Origin: Psychrobacter lutiphocae DSM 21542
Lineage (GTDB): Bacteria > Pseudomonadota > Gammaproteobacteria > Pseudomonadales > Moraxellaceae
Direction of reading: 5' to 3'
Assembly (NCBI RefSeq): GCF_000382145.1
Contig: NZ_KB907644.1
Span: 1 to 52,600 of the forward strand
Length of the DNA stretch: 52,600 nucleotides
Positions within the stretch are counted from its first letter, which is position 1; the number at the start of each line of letters is the position of its first letter. The position numbers and the translations under genes are program-made. Positions 19,496 to 28,066 of this stretch are shown piece by piece. The notes beneath the pieces are model-generated. The model had not been told where the DNA came from and ran no database searches. It saw only the letters and a list, made by a program, of their open reading frames with translations.

Positions 19496-19748
19496 CCTTA
19501 ATTAATATGATCTTAATTAAAGAATTATTTCTGCCAAATTCTGGTTTTTCTGTTTTTAATCCGACTCTGTATTCAGCTTTTAAATTTAAGTTCCACCGTT
19601 TTATTTCCTTTAAATTACCCATTCTCCCCTCTCATTTACTTTCTCGTGAATTTCTAACCCTTATGTTTTCAGAATTTGTGCCATTGGCTTTATTCCATGA
19701 TGCACGAAATATAACTCTAAAAGAAAATTCTTATAAAAAGGACATTTT

Positions 19749-21773
19749 ATGTCAGGCTTAATCACCTACGCTATTATTGCGGGTGTCATCTTTGTTTTAT
19801 TGCTACTTATTGGATTTATACTCACCCGTCTCTACACCCGCGCCAGTAAAGAAGTCTCTTTTGTGCGTACGGGTATGGGCGGTGAACGTGTCATCTTAAA
19901 CGGCGGTGCATTTGTACTTCCTGTATTACATGAAGTCATCCCCGTTAATATGAATACCTTACGCCTTGAAGTGCGTCGTGCAAATGAAGAGGCACTCATT
20001 ACCAAAGACCGTATGCGTGTCGATGTCAAAGCTGAATTTTATGTGCGAGTCAGCCCATTAAAAGAATCCATCGCCACTGCTGCCCAAACCTTGGGTATGA
20101 AAACCATGGCGCCAGATGAACTAAAAAACTTGGTGGAAGGTAAATTTGTCGATGCTCTGCGCGCAGTGGCCGCAGAGATGCAGATGGAAGAGCTGCATGA
20201 ACAGCGTGTAGATTTTGTCCAACGAGTACAACGTGCTGTCTCAGAAGATTTATCTAAAAACGGCTTAGAGCTTGAAACCGTGTCTTTAACTGGGTTGGAT
20301 CAGACCAACTTTGAGTATTTTAATCCACAAAATGCTTTTGATGCTGAAGGTATGACTCGGTTAACGAAAACCATTCAAGATAGATTAAAACTACGCAATG
20401 ACATTGAGCAAGAAACTGATCTGGCTATTAAGACCAAAAATTTGGAAGCGGAACGTAGTCGCATTGATATTGTACGTGAAGAAGAATACGCCAAACTTGA
20501 GCAGCAACGTGAAATCTCGATTCGACGTGCTGAACAATCTTCTAATATTGCTTCAGAAGAAAGCATGAAACAACGAGAAGCTGAAGAAGCAAAAATTGCG
20601 GCGGAACGTGAAATTGATTTACAGCGTATTAATGCTGAGCGTGATATTAAGAGTCAAGATATTATTAAACAACAAGCGCTTGAGCAAGCCAATATTGAAC
20701 GCCAAAAAGCCATAGAGTTGGCGGAACAAGAACGCCAGATTGCAGTTGCTGAAAAATCACGAGCTGAATCAGTTGCCAAAGCAGAAGCCGATAAAGCCAG
20801 AGCCTTGGCTGTGCAACAATCAGAAAACGTAGCTACCGTTCGGGAACGTGAGATTGCTGAGCGGGCTAAAGCAGTACAGCTGATTAAAGCCACTGAACAA
20901 GCTGAAAAAGAAGCCATCGATATCAAAGTGGCTGCTGAAGCTGACAAGATTGCAGCTAAAGACAGAGCTGAGGCAGTCCGTATTGAAGCTCAAGCTGCGG
21001 CGGACAAACAACGCTTAATCGCTCAGGGTGAAGCCGATGCCCAATTAGTGATTGCGAAAGCGAAGGCTGAACAGTACCGCGTAGAAGCAGAAGGTACTGA
21101 AGCCATCAATGAAGCAGCCAATGTGTTATCTCCAGACCAAATTGATATGCAGGTTCGTATTGCCTTACTTGAACGCTTACCCTCAATTATCGCCGAATCT
21201 GTGAAACCTATTGAAAATATCGATGGTATTAAAATTCTACAAGTCGGTGGAACTGGTGGCGGTATGTTAGGAAGTACTACTGGTGATAATAATCAAACCA
21301 CTTCTGGTGGCGGATCTTTGGCTGATGAAGTGGTTAGCTCAGCCTTACGCTATCGTAGTCAAGCGCCTTTGATTGACCATTTATTAGGGGAGTTAGGTCT
21401 AGCAGGTGGCGGGGATATCAATGCCTTAACCCGTACTTTGGTAGATTCTCAGTTTCAACCAGCTGACGGCAGCCAAAACCCTCAAAAAGTAAACAAGTCG
21501 AGACAGTCACACCTTACGGACAGCAATTCGACTCATAATAACCCTAATAATGACGCTAAGTCTGCAAATCATAATGCTAAAAACCTCACTTCGCAATCTA
21601 ATCCTGCAACCAGTAATTTACAATCTTTAGAACTGCCTGAAGGGGTTAACCAAAGAGTGAGTAAAGCCATAAATAAAGCGGATTCAAGCTCTACCAATTA
21701 CAGTGATAAAGGCGGTAATAGTCAGCCAGGTAACCATACTAGTAATATAAAAATAGCGCCTAGTAAAGATTAA
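19749..21773 (+). CDS. yqiK: Flotillin-family membrane scaffold protein (YqiK)
   Basis: Inner-membrane SPFH/flotillin protein of 674 residues. A single N-terminal membrane helix (YAIIAGVIFVLLLLIGFIL) is followed by the SPFH domain (KEVSFVRTGMGGERVILNGG through about residue 180), then a long coiled coil very rich in Glu, Ala, Arg and Lys (about 200-450; many AEAD/KAEA repeats), and a glycine-rich region (GGTGGGMLG). The last ~110 residues are Asn/Ser-rich and look disordered, an extension beyond most YqiK proteins. The start has an AAGGA site. Flotillins organise membrane microdomains; with YqiJ they form a conserved pair of uncertain physiological role. Confidence 0.88.
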   Translation: MSGLITYAIIAGVIFVLLLLIGFILTRLYTRASKEVSFVRTGMGGERVILNGGAFVLPVLHEVIPVNMNTLRLEVRRANEEALITKDRMRVDVKAEFYVRVSPLKESIATAAQTLGMKTMAPDELKNLVEGKFVDALRAVAAEMQMEELHEQRVDFVQRVQRAVSEDLSKNGLELETVSLTGLDQTNFEYFNPQNAFDAEGMTRLTKTIQDRLKLRNDIEQETDLAIKTKNLEAERSRIDIVREEEYAKLEQQREISIRRAEQSSNIASEESMKQREAEEAKIAAEREIDLQRINAERDIKSQDIIKQQALEQANIERQKAIELAEQERQIAVAEKSRAESVAKAEADKARALAVQQSENVATVREREIAERAKAVQLIKATEQAEKEAIDIKVAAEADKIAAKDRAEAVRIEAQAAADKQRLIAQGEADAQLVIAKAKAEQYRVEAEGTEAINEAANVLSPDQIDMQVRIALLERLPSIIAESVKPIENIDGIKILQVGGTGGGMLGSTTGDNNQTTSGGGSLADEVVSSALRYRSQAPLIDHLLGELGLAGGGDINALTRTLVDSQFQPADGSQNPQKVNKSRQSHLTDSNSTHNNPNNDAKSANHNAKNLTSQSNPATSNLQSLELPEGVNQRVSKAINKADSSSTNYSDKGGNSQPGNHTSNIKIAPSKD

Positions 21774-21818
21774 AATACTGGGTAATAAAAAATTATTACA
21801 TATTTTTCAGGTTAGGGC

Positions 21819-21847
21819 TTGACACCTGCTCTAAGCTTGGCTAGAAT
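21819..21847 (+). promoter_or_regulatory. Promoter of second tRNA-Asn
   Basis: Consensus TTGACA (21819-21824) and TAGAAT (21842-21847) with 17-base spacing. Confidence 0.75.
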
Positions 21848-21900
21848 ACGCATCACTTAGTTAAGACCTTTTTGCAAAAAGAAATGTGTCAATAACTTAT

Positions 21901-21976
21901 TCCCTAATAGCTCAGTTGGTAGAGCATCGGACTGTTAATCCGTGTGTCCCTGGTTCGAGCCCAGGTTAGGGAGCCA
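21901..21976 (+). tRNA. tRNA-Asn (GTT), second copy
   Basis: Base-for-base identical to the 18408 copy, with CCA encoded at 21974-21976, and in the same orientation. The two copies flank yqiJ-yqiK. Confidence 0.98.
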
Positions 21977-22349
21977 AATTTAGTAAGGCTTAAACCTCAT
22001 AGCTTAACTATTAAAGCCTTGTAAAAAAGTCCTAATCAAGTGATTAGGACTTTTTTTATGCACTTAAATAAAAGTATATTCTTATCAGCGCTTCAGACTG
22101 TCATAGTCAGAACATTGAAGTACGAAGCAACTGAGTTATCAGTAGTCATTAATTTATAGAGCAGTTGTTAGAGGTTGTTCACCTTTATACAGCATATATT
22201 AATAATACAGCATATATTAATATCCCTGGCAGAGCTGACAGAGTTACGGTTCTGACAGAGTTAATACTGACTAACACAGCATATTACTTGGTGTTTACTT
22301 AAATTTCACTTATAATGAATTAATTTTACTTCACTGAATTGATGATATT
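21977..22349. other. Spacer with short direct repeats
   Basis: Besides the tRNA terminator, it carries two copies of TACAGCATATATTAATA (22188-22204 and 22206-22222) and two nearby copies of CTGACAGAGTTA (around 22229 and 22251). No gene seen. Confidence 0.5.
22026..22057 (+). terminator. Terminator after second tRNA-Asn
   Basis: AAGTCCTAATCA pairs with TGATTAGGACTT across a two-base loop, followed by seven T. Confidence 0.88.
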
Positions 22350-22685
22350 ATGGCTATAATACCTCCACACATACGCAACAAATATTCCAATCATCCGCAA
22401 AAAATTACCCGTCCCATCAGCATCAGACTTTCAGAAGAGATGATTAGTCTACTTGAAGAAACCGCTCATGAGCATGGATTTAGGCGCATCCAAGGTCTTA
22501 TCCGCCTTTATATAAGACAAGGCTTAGATAGAGACCATGATGGCTATACCTTAGCTGATGATGAGCTATTCATCGAGCAATTACGCTCAAAAGGTGTGAG
22601 CAACGCAATTATCGAGCAAGCCATTATTGATACGCATAACAGCTATGCACCAAAAGGGTTACTTGAAGAACAAAACGAAACCTAA
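22350..22685 (+). CDS. Small protein with a ribbon-helix-helix-like segment
   Basis: A 111-residue protein I do not recognise by name. Residues ~20-60 (RPISIRLSEEMISLLEETAH, then GLIRLYIRQGLD) follow the pattern of a ribbon-helix-helix DNA-binding domain: a short strand with alternating residues, then two helices with a turn. The rest is charged, with a C-terminal acidic tail. No toxin or partner gene is adjacent; its neighbours are tRNA genes. A transcription factor or orphan antitoxin-like regulator is possible, but this rests on pattern only. Confidence 0.55.
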   Translation: MAIIPPHIRNKYSNHPQKITRPISIRLSEEMISLLEETAHEHGFRRIQGLIRLYIRQGLDRDHDGYTLADDELFIEQLRSKGVSNAIIEQAIIDTHNSYAPKGLLEEQNET

Positions 22686-22759
22686 TCGGGCAAGCCCCGC
22701 CCTAGCGCATTAAGTATCTATTCTAAAAGCAGCTATTCTAAGTTAGGGCTATATTTTTA

Positions 22760-22824
22760 ATGTCTATTGTCCTAACATGTCTATTGTCCTAACTTAGCGC
22801 AATGGGTTAATGGGTTAATGGGTT
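22760..22824. repeat. Two short tandem repeats after the RHH-like gene
   Basis: ATGTCTATTGTCCTAAC is present twice in tandem (22760-22776, 22777-22793), followed by AATGGGTT three times (22801-22824). Confidence 0.85.
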
Positions 22825-22920
22825 ATAGAATCATAAATATAAATTATAAAGCCAAAAATAAAGATTTTGACGAATTTATCTGTAAACGTTAAAAAAGTGT
22901 GCGAAATTTAAAAAAAGCAC

Positions 22921-22948
22921 TTGCAATCAAAATCAAATCCTCTATAAT
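22921..22948 (+). promoter_or_regulatory. Promoter of first tRNA-Ser
   Basis: TTGCAA (22921-22926) and consensus TATAAT (22943-22948), 16-base spacing. Confidence 0.7.
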
Positions 22949-22959
22949 ACTGCACCTAC

Positions 22960-23050
22960 GGAGTCGTGGCAGAGCGGTTGAATGCACCGGTCTTGAAAAC
23001 CGGCAAGGGTTCATAGCCCTTCGTGAGTTCGAATCTCACCGACTCCGCCA
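22960..23050 (+). tRNA. tRNA-Ser (TGA)
   Basis: A 91-base class II tRNA: acceptor GGAGTCG pairs with CGACTCC, anticodon TGA in the loop of GGTCTTGAAAACC, a long variable arm (CAAGGGTTCATAGCCCTTCG), T-arm GAGTTCGAATCTC, discriminator G and encoded CCA. Confidence 0.98.
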
Positions 23051-23057
23051 GATACTT

Positions 23058-23093
23058 AAAAGTCAACTTACTATTTAAAGTTGGCTTTTTTTT
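23058..23093 (+). terminator. Terminator after first tRNA-Ser
   Basis: AAAGTCAACTT pairs (one G-U) with AAGTTGGCTTT, followed by a T run. Confidence 0.8.
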
Positions 23094-23202
23094 GTCTTAT
23101 CATTTCTAGCTATTTGCAATCCTTTTGCATATTAGAATGTTAATATACTGACCAATATCACTGGTAGCTTTGTATGACTTCAAACTAAATTCACATTTCT
23201 AC

Positions 23203-23230
23203 TTGCATTTGGCTGACATTTGTATATAAT
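23203..23230 (+). promoter_or_regulatory. Promoter of second tRNA-Ser
   Basis: TTGCAT (23203-23208) and TATAAT (23225-23230) with 16-base spacing, like the first copy. Confidence 0.7.
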
Positions 23231-23242
23231 ATGCCACTTATT

Positions 23243-23333
23243 GGAGTCGTGGCAGAGCGGTTGAATGCACCGGTCTTGAAAACCGGCAAGGGTTCATAGC
23301 CCTTCGTGAGTTCGAATCTCACCGACTCCGCCA
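23243..23333 (+). tRNA. tRNA-Ser (TGA), second copy
   Basis: Identical 91-base copy of the preceding tRNA-Ser, 192 bases downstream, with its own promoter and terminator, so not simply a co-transcribed tandem. Confidence 0.98.
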
Positions 23334-23340
23334 GATACTT

Positions 23341-23372
23341 AAAGGCCAGCTTATTTAAGCTGGCCTTTTTTT
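23341..23372 (+). terminator. Terminator after second tRNA-Ser
   Basis: AAAGGCCAGCTTA pairs perfectly with TAAGCTGGCCTTT around a two-base loop, followed by T residues. Confidence 0.9.
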
Positions 23373-23524
23373 ATGTTTTGTACTTGATATCTATTTGCCC
23401 ACTCTTAGTCTAAACCCACTCTTGGTCTAAGATAGACGCTTAGAATAACTAAGCTTGCTATTTTATGCATCGAGATGACTAAAAAAATTTTCTGTCAGTT
23501 ACGTAAATGATTACTATACAGCCC

Positions 23525-24685
23525 CTAATCTACATAATACAAATACAAGCACATATCCAATAAACGATTGGCATAGCCCCACTCATTGTCATACCATGCA
23601 AATACCTTAACTTGGCTGCCTACCTGCATCAGTTGCTCATCATCTATAATTAGTGATTCAGGTTGATGAATAAAATCACTAGACACCAATGGTTCATCAC
23701 TGTAACCCATTATCCCATACAAGCGACTCTCAGGCGCACAGGCTGCTTTCAGAACTGCCCTTACCTCATCTAAGGTAACTTGCTTATCAAACACAAAGGT
23801 CACATCAATAGCAGCCACGTCTATGGTCGGCACCCGTATCGAATGACCATCAATTTTGCCCAGCATGTGAGGCAAGGTGCGCTCAGTAGCCGCAATACTG
23901 CTGGAAGTGGTGGGAATAAAATTATGACCCGAGGCTCGTGCTCGGCGTTTATCTCGGTGCGGTTGATCCAGCACGTTTTGATCAGCGGTAACGGCATGAA
24001 TCTCTGTCATCATAACCGACTGAGTACCAAAGGCTTTATCGAGTACATAAATGAGCGGCACTAAGGCCTGGGTGGTACAAGAGACGCTCGAGATGATTGG
24101 CAACTGGCGGGTAAGCTCAGCGTCATTAACGCCCATCACAATACAGGCATCAACGCTATCAAACGGAGCCGCTCCAACGATAACCTGCTTGGCACCAGCG
24201 GTGAGATGACGGCTGGCATCTGCATATGAGCGAAAGTGACCTGTACACTCAAGCACCACATCTACTTGCAGCGCTTGCCAAGGCAGATTTTCAGGTTTTT
24301 CCTCTGCCAATAAGTCTATACAGTAAGTCTTATCATCTTTGGTCAGACACAGCTGTACAGCTTGTGGTAGTTGATCATTATGAGTATCGTTACTAGCCCT
24401 GCCCTCTATTCTACCCCCAACTTTAGGATAACAAATACTGGCTTGTACTCCCAACCGACTCAAGCGTCCATGAGTGCTATCATACTTTAATAAATGTAAT
24501 AAGGTATCAACATCCGCCACATCATTTATAGCAACAATATGCACCAGTTTGCCCAGCACATCGAAGCGCTCGATAAGCGCACGCAATACATTACGCCCGA
24601 TGCGTCCAAAGCCATTAATAGCCACACGCAACGGAGGTCTTGGGTGAAGCATATCTTGAACAGCATCTACGTGTAACAAAGACAT
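23525..24685 (-). CDS. GAPDH-superfamily dehydrogenase (glyceraldehyde-3-P or erythrose-4-P)
   Basis: NAD(P)-dependent phosphorylating aldehyde dehydrogenase. LRVAINGFGRIGRNVLRALI is the Rossmann motif; SSVSCTTQALVPLIYVLD holds the catalytic cysteine (family norm SNASCTTN, so both flanking Asn residues are replaced); YDNEWGYANRLLDM closes the catalytic domain. RVPTIDVAAIDVTF and LVSSDFIHQP look more like erythrose-4-phosphate dehydrogenase (Epd) than glycolytic GapA (RVPTPNVSVVDL), so a role in pyridoxal phosphate synthesis is possible. At 386 residues it is ~50 longer than usual, through an N-terminal tail and an insertion near 60-85. ATG 24685 is preferred; the frame extends to a GTG at 24694. 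It stands alone, with no glycolytic partner next to it. Confidence 0.82.
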   Translation of the reverse strand: MSLLHVDAVQDMLHPRPPLRVAINGFGRIGRNVLRALIERFDVLGKLVHIVAINDVADVDTLLHLLKYDSTHGRLSRLGVQASICYPKVGGRIEGRASNDTHNDQLPQAVQLCLTKDDKTYCIDLLAEEKPENLPWQALQVDVVLECTGHFRSYADASRHLTAGAKQVIVGAAPFDSVDACIVMGVNDAELTRQLPIISSVSCTTQALVPLIYVLDKAFGTQSVMMTEIHAVTADQNVLDQPHRDKRRARASGHNFIPTTSSSIAATERTLPHMLGKIDGHSIRVPTIDVAAIDVTFVFDKQVTLDEVRAVLKAACAPESRLYGIMGYSDEPLVSSDFIHQPESLIIDDEQLMQVGSQVKVFAWYDNEWGYANRLLDMCLYLYYVD

Positions 24686-24752
24686 AGTAACCACTTATAA
24701 AAAGAAAAATGATAAGCCAAACAACATCATATAGGGCATTTTATACAATATC

Positions 24753-26732
24753 CTAATCAATGAAGATAAGCGCCATACGGATGGTATTATAGTCTATTTG
24801 CTCCTTTAAATGCTCATAGATAGGCCGTAACTTTATCCGCTCTTTGGTGAATAAGTCTCTGCCTACCTCAGTCACATCAGCCTCATCTGTATTGCCAGTA
24901 AAATCATTGGGATCTGCAGCAGCAATAATCGCATCTACCGCCTCACTGACTAGCCTTATCACCTTGTCATCTGGACGCAAATGCTCACATTGAAAGCTAG
25001 GATTTTGGCGCTTAATACGTGACAAATGCCCCATAATCGTTGATTGTGCTAAGCCACGCTCTTCCGCTACCTCAGCAATAGTTAAGCTCTCTTCTAATAG
25101 TAGCTTGGTAGTCATTAAGGTACTATGAGAGTGATCTGTAAGCTGGTTGCCCAGCTTTTCTTTTTGTGCTTGTTTTTTAGCTTGTCTTTGTTGGCGTGTC
25201 TTTTGTTGAGACTCATACGCTTCAATTTGTTGTTTATCTAGTATTCCACCTGAGATTAATACAAACCTATCATGTGATTCTTTTAATACTTCAGGCTCAA
25301 GATTACCAAAGGTCTGCTCCGCTTCATGTGATAACTCTTTAAACCGAGAGTCCGCCCCACGTGCCAAAGGGTCTAAGCGCAAACTTAGATCATTCATACC
25401 TAGCAGCTTTAGCCCCTCTAGAGATTTTAATCGTGATAAAGCCACGTAACCTTGTCCCAACTCAAAAGTTTTGGATAAATCAATTTCTGCTGCATCTAAG
25501 GTCATGCCTTGAGATTTATGGATGGTGATTGCCCAAGCTAAAGTTAAGGGAACTTGAGTATAGCTGGCTAGCACTTCACCGTTTTCATCCTCAATCATCC
25601 ACTCTTCTGGCTCAGCAATGACTTTTCTACCCGTATTTAGTTTGATCACTGGATATCTGTCCGAAGATACTGCCGAAGATGCTTCGCCTATCTCTTGTAC
25701 ATCTTGTGACTTAGTATCAGTATCCACATCACTTATCTCTGTTGCGGCTTGTATATAAGATGTATCCTCGTCATCTTTTGTGGCGCTGCTGTTGCCGTTC
25801 AGTGGCTTAATGGTAGTAAAGCCGACCAGCTCGCCCATGGTACCATTAGAGACACCAAGGTCTGTATTGTTTTTTATAAACATTACCTTAGCACCTACTC
25901 TTAACGTCAGCTCATCATTGGTACGCACTGATTTTTTTAAAGTTTCAACCAGTTTGTTGTCACCATGCGTTATGGCATGATAAACAACAGTTTCACCCGA
26001 CAGTTTTGTCAATTCATTCTCATTAATTTTATTAACATTCACATTATGGGTGTATAGCCGAGTACGATTAACATCGACATCTTGATAATAAGTATTTTGT
26101 AGAGCATATATGGCTTCAGCTGTTACCCCCTGCTCACCACGGATTTGATTCAAAATCATATCCAAACTAATCTGAGCACCCTCATCTTCTGCTTGCTGTC
26201 TGTGCTGCTCACTTAAATAGCATACCTGAAAACTAGCTTCTAGCCACGCCTCCGACATAAAAGCAAACTTTTCTCTATTACTCTCACCACGACTGCCTAC
26301 TGGGGGTAGCTGAAAAAAATCACCGGCGGCTACCAATTGTAAGCCACCAAACGGCTGATCATTTTGACGAATATGTTTGAGCACCTGATTGACTAAGTTA
26401 AGCTGTTTGGCGTGTAGCATAGAGATTTCATCTATGATTAATACAGCGGTTTCTCTTAGCCTATCTTTGAGCACCTTTTTTCGTGACAAATTGGCTAAAT
26501 CACGCTCACTGAGCTCATCCTTAATACCTATTCCCGACCAGCTATGAATGGTAATACCGTTCATATGGGTAGCAGCTATACCAGTACTGGCAGTGGTGGC
26601 TACTGGGACACGTCTGGCTCTTAAATAGTGGATATATTGGTTTAAGGTATAGGTCTTACCAGATCCAGCAGATCCAGTCAAAAATACATTTTTACCTGTT
26701 TTCAGAATATCCAAAGCGGTTGATTGTTTCAT
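24753..26732 (-). CDS. PIF1-like ATP-dependent DNA helicase with C-terminal HTH
   Basis: Superfamily 1B helicase. Walker A VFLTGSAGSGKTYTLNQY near residue 20, TTASTGIAATHMNGITIHSW (motif Ia), AVLIIDEISML (Walker B), LVAAGDFFQLPPVG (motif III), and the C-terminal UvrD-like motifs TLAWAITIHKSQGMTLDAAE and GQGYVALSRLKSLEGL. This matches the PIF1/RecD2-type group. The last ~130 residues include a Lys/Gln-rich coiled region and a helix-turn-helix-like segment (LTIAEVAEERGLAQSTIMGHL) similar to that found at the end of RecQ-like helicases. An acidic low-complexity insertion (~310-365) interrupts the core. ATG 26732 is chosen over a TTG at 26738. Not in an evident operon. Confidence 0.87.
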   Translation of the reverse strand: MKQSTALDILKTGKNVFLTGSAGSGKTYTLNQYIHYLRARRVPVATTASTGIAATHMNGITIHSWSGIGIKDELSERDLANLSRKKVLKDRLRETAVLIIDEISMLHAKQLNLVNQVLKHIRQNDQPFGGLQLVAAGDFFQLPPVGSRGESNREKFAFMSEAWLEASFQVCYLSEQHRQQAEDEGAQISLDMILNQIRGEQGVTAEAIYALQNTYYQDVDVNRTRLYTHNVNVNKINENELTKLSGETVVYHAITHGDNKLVETLKKSVRTNDELTLRVGAKVMFIKNNTDLGVSNGTMGELVGFTTIKPLNGNSSATKDDEDTSYIQAATEISDVDTDTKSQDVQEIGEASSAVSSDRYPVIKLNTGRKVIAEPEEWMIEDENGEVLASYTQVPLTLAWAITIHKSQGMTLDAAEIDLSKTFELGQGYVALSRLKSLEGLKLLGMNDLSLRLDPLARGADSRFKELSHEAEQTFGNLEPEVLKESHDRFVLISGGILDKQQIEAYESQQKTRQQRQAKKQAQKEKLGNQLTDHSHSTLMTTKLLLEESLTIAEVAEERGLAQSTIMGHLSRIKRQNPSFQCEHLRPDDKVIRLVSEAVDAIIAAADPNDFTGNTDEADVTEVGRDLFTKERIKLRPIYEHLKEQIDYNTIRMALIFID

Positions 26733-26916
26733 GAGCAAGGTGTCTTATAAAAATCAAGGGTGACTGTTTAAAGAGCGAATATATAGTTGTAGTCAGATAA
26801 ATGAGTTACAAGGCAACCGAGTGCAAGTGCTACTGAAGTAGGCTAAACGAGGTTAACGCTGTAACTCTTTTATATGGCTGTGACTATATTTAAAAGTTAA
26901 ACTGATGAGCATAATA

Positions 26917-27672
26917 TCAAGGCACTAGCTTATGCAAGGTCATAAAGCAATTTTTGCCTTCAGGATCTATACACCAGCGCATCAAGTTGTTTTCTGGCTG
27001 ATAATCAACAAAGGCAAGTAGTGTCTCACCAGTTTGATCGATCTGTTGCCCTGAGCAGTCCATTTTATTGTTATCATATTGTGTGGTAATTGCAATGATC
27101 GGCAATCCCTGATTTTGGTGCTGATACATATAACGGCCATAAGTCCACTCCTCACCACTGGTGGTGACCATTATATTATCTGCACCAAAGCTATAACGCT
27201 CTTTACATTGTGCAACAGGTTTTGATGCAACAGGTTTTGGTGCGACAGGACTTGACCCCGCTTGCATCGGTATAATTTTCTGATTGGAATCAAAGCGATT
27301 AAGATCTGTGCCACTGCTTGCTTGAGTATTGCTTGTTTGAGCACTTTTATCTTGAATATATTTGTCTTGTACTTCTTGCTTATCCGCTCGCTCTTGCTCA
27401 GTTTTATTAACTTCTTGAATAGCCAATATTAACTGTTGCAAGTCTTTTTCTTTAGCAGTCTGTTGCTCTGAGCTCGCTGAAGTAATACCAAACTGTTGCT
27501 GCGCATCTGGCTGTGCAAAATCTGGTATGGCCTGCAAGTCCAATTCCCAAATACCTGCAATTTCAGGGCTGGTATGCGTACTAATAACTGCCTGTTCTAC
27601 ATTGCTATTATCTGCAGAAAACGAGGCCATAACTGAAGCCAAAGTGATTGGAATAAATGAAATAGGTTCCAT
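26917..27672 (-). CDS. Hypothetical protein, Gln-rich, possibly exported
   Basis: A 251-residue protein I do not recognise. The first ~20 residues are moderately hydrophobic (ISFIPITLASVMASFSA) and could be a weak signal sequence. Residues ~60-150 are Gln/Lys/Ser-rich and likely disordered, with a PVAPKPVASKPVA repeat. The C-terminal ~95 residues look folded: CKERYSFGADNIMVTTSGEEW, several Trp/Tyr, and four Cys that could form disulfides (CKER, MDCSG, WCIDP, NCFM), in keeping with a periplasmic domain. ATG 27672 has AAGGA about 12 bases upstream. No functional context. Confidence 0.6.
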   Translation of the reverse strand: MEPISFIPITLASVMASFSADNSNVEQAVISTHTSPEIAGIWELDLQAIPDFAQPDAQQQFGITSASSEQQTAKEKDLQQLILAIQEVNKTEQERADKQEVQDKYIQDKSAQTSNTQASSGTDLNRFDSNQKIIPMQAGSSPVAPKPVASKPVAQCKERYSFGADNIMVTTSGEEWTYGRYMYQHQNQGLPIIAITTQYDNNKMDCSGQQIDQTGETLLAFVDYQPENNLMRWCIDPEGKNCFMTLHKLVP

Positions 27673-28066
27673 ATTTTAGCAATATCCTTGTTGGTGTTTA
27701 TAGAGGCTGTATAAATAAGCAGATTAAGCAATTTTGATGCACTTAACAAGAGGATAAACGTTACGTTTAGTTTTTATGCGTCAGTTAATGTCGTAACGGC
27801 TTGAGGTATTAATGATTATCATCAATCAAAACCCAACTGCACCTCCAATCTTTATTTTTAATCTTAGATTAAAAAATTAAATCTTAGCTTAGATTAAAAA
27901 ATTAAGTGTTAGTAAAATAGCCAAGCAGTTGCAACCAACTGCTTGGCTATTGCTTAGGCTATTTTTAACCTGATGCTTAGGCTATTTTTAACCTGACATC
28001 CAGTCTGTATCATTTTTTAGGTAGGTTTCGGCTTTTTAAACCACCAAAGTAGCTCTCTATGGTATC
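27673..28066. other. Repeat-rich spacer
   Basis: No gene. It has short AT-rich direct repeats of TTAGATTAAAAAATTAA (27873-27905), the perfect hairpin listed separately, and two copies of GATGCTTAGGCTATTTTTAACCTGA-like sequence around 27950-27995. Confidence 0.5.
27916..27951 (-). terminator. Perfect 16-bp hairpin, probable terminator
   Basis: AATAGCCAAGCAGTTG and CAACTGCTTGGCTATT are exact complements around a four-base loop (CAAC). Read leftward it is followed by TTTAC, so it may terminate transcripts from the permease/pseudogene, though the T tract is short. Confidence 0.55.

Noticed and set aside
19477..19761. Rightward 94-codon frame between yqiJ and yqiK
   Set aside because: It overlaps both genes, starts within the yqiJ end and shows no domain; the yqiK ribosome site lies inside it. 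More likely spacer.
21901..22057. tRNA-Asn copies as phage attachment sites
   Set aside because: No integrase or phage gene is near, and the two copies are complete, independently promoted tRNA genes.
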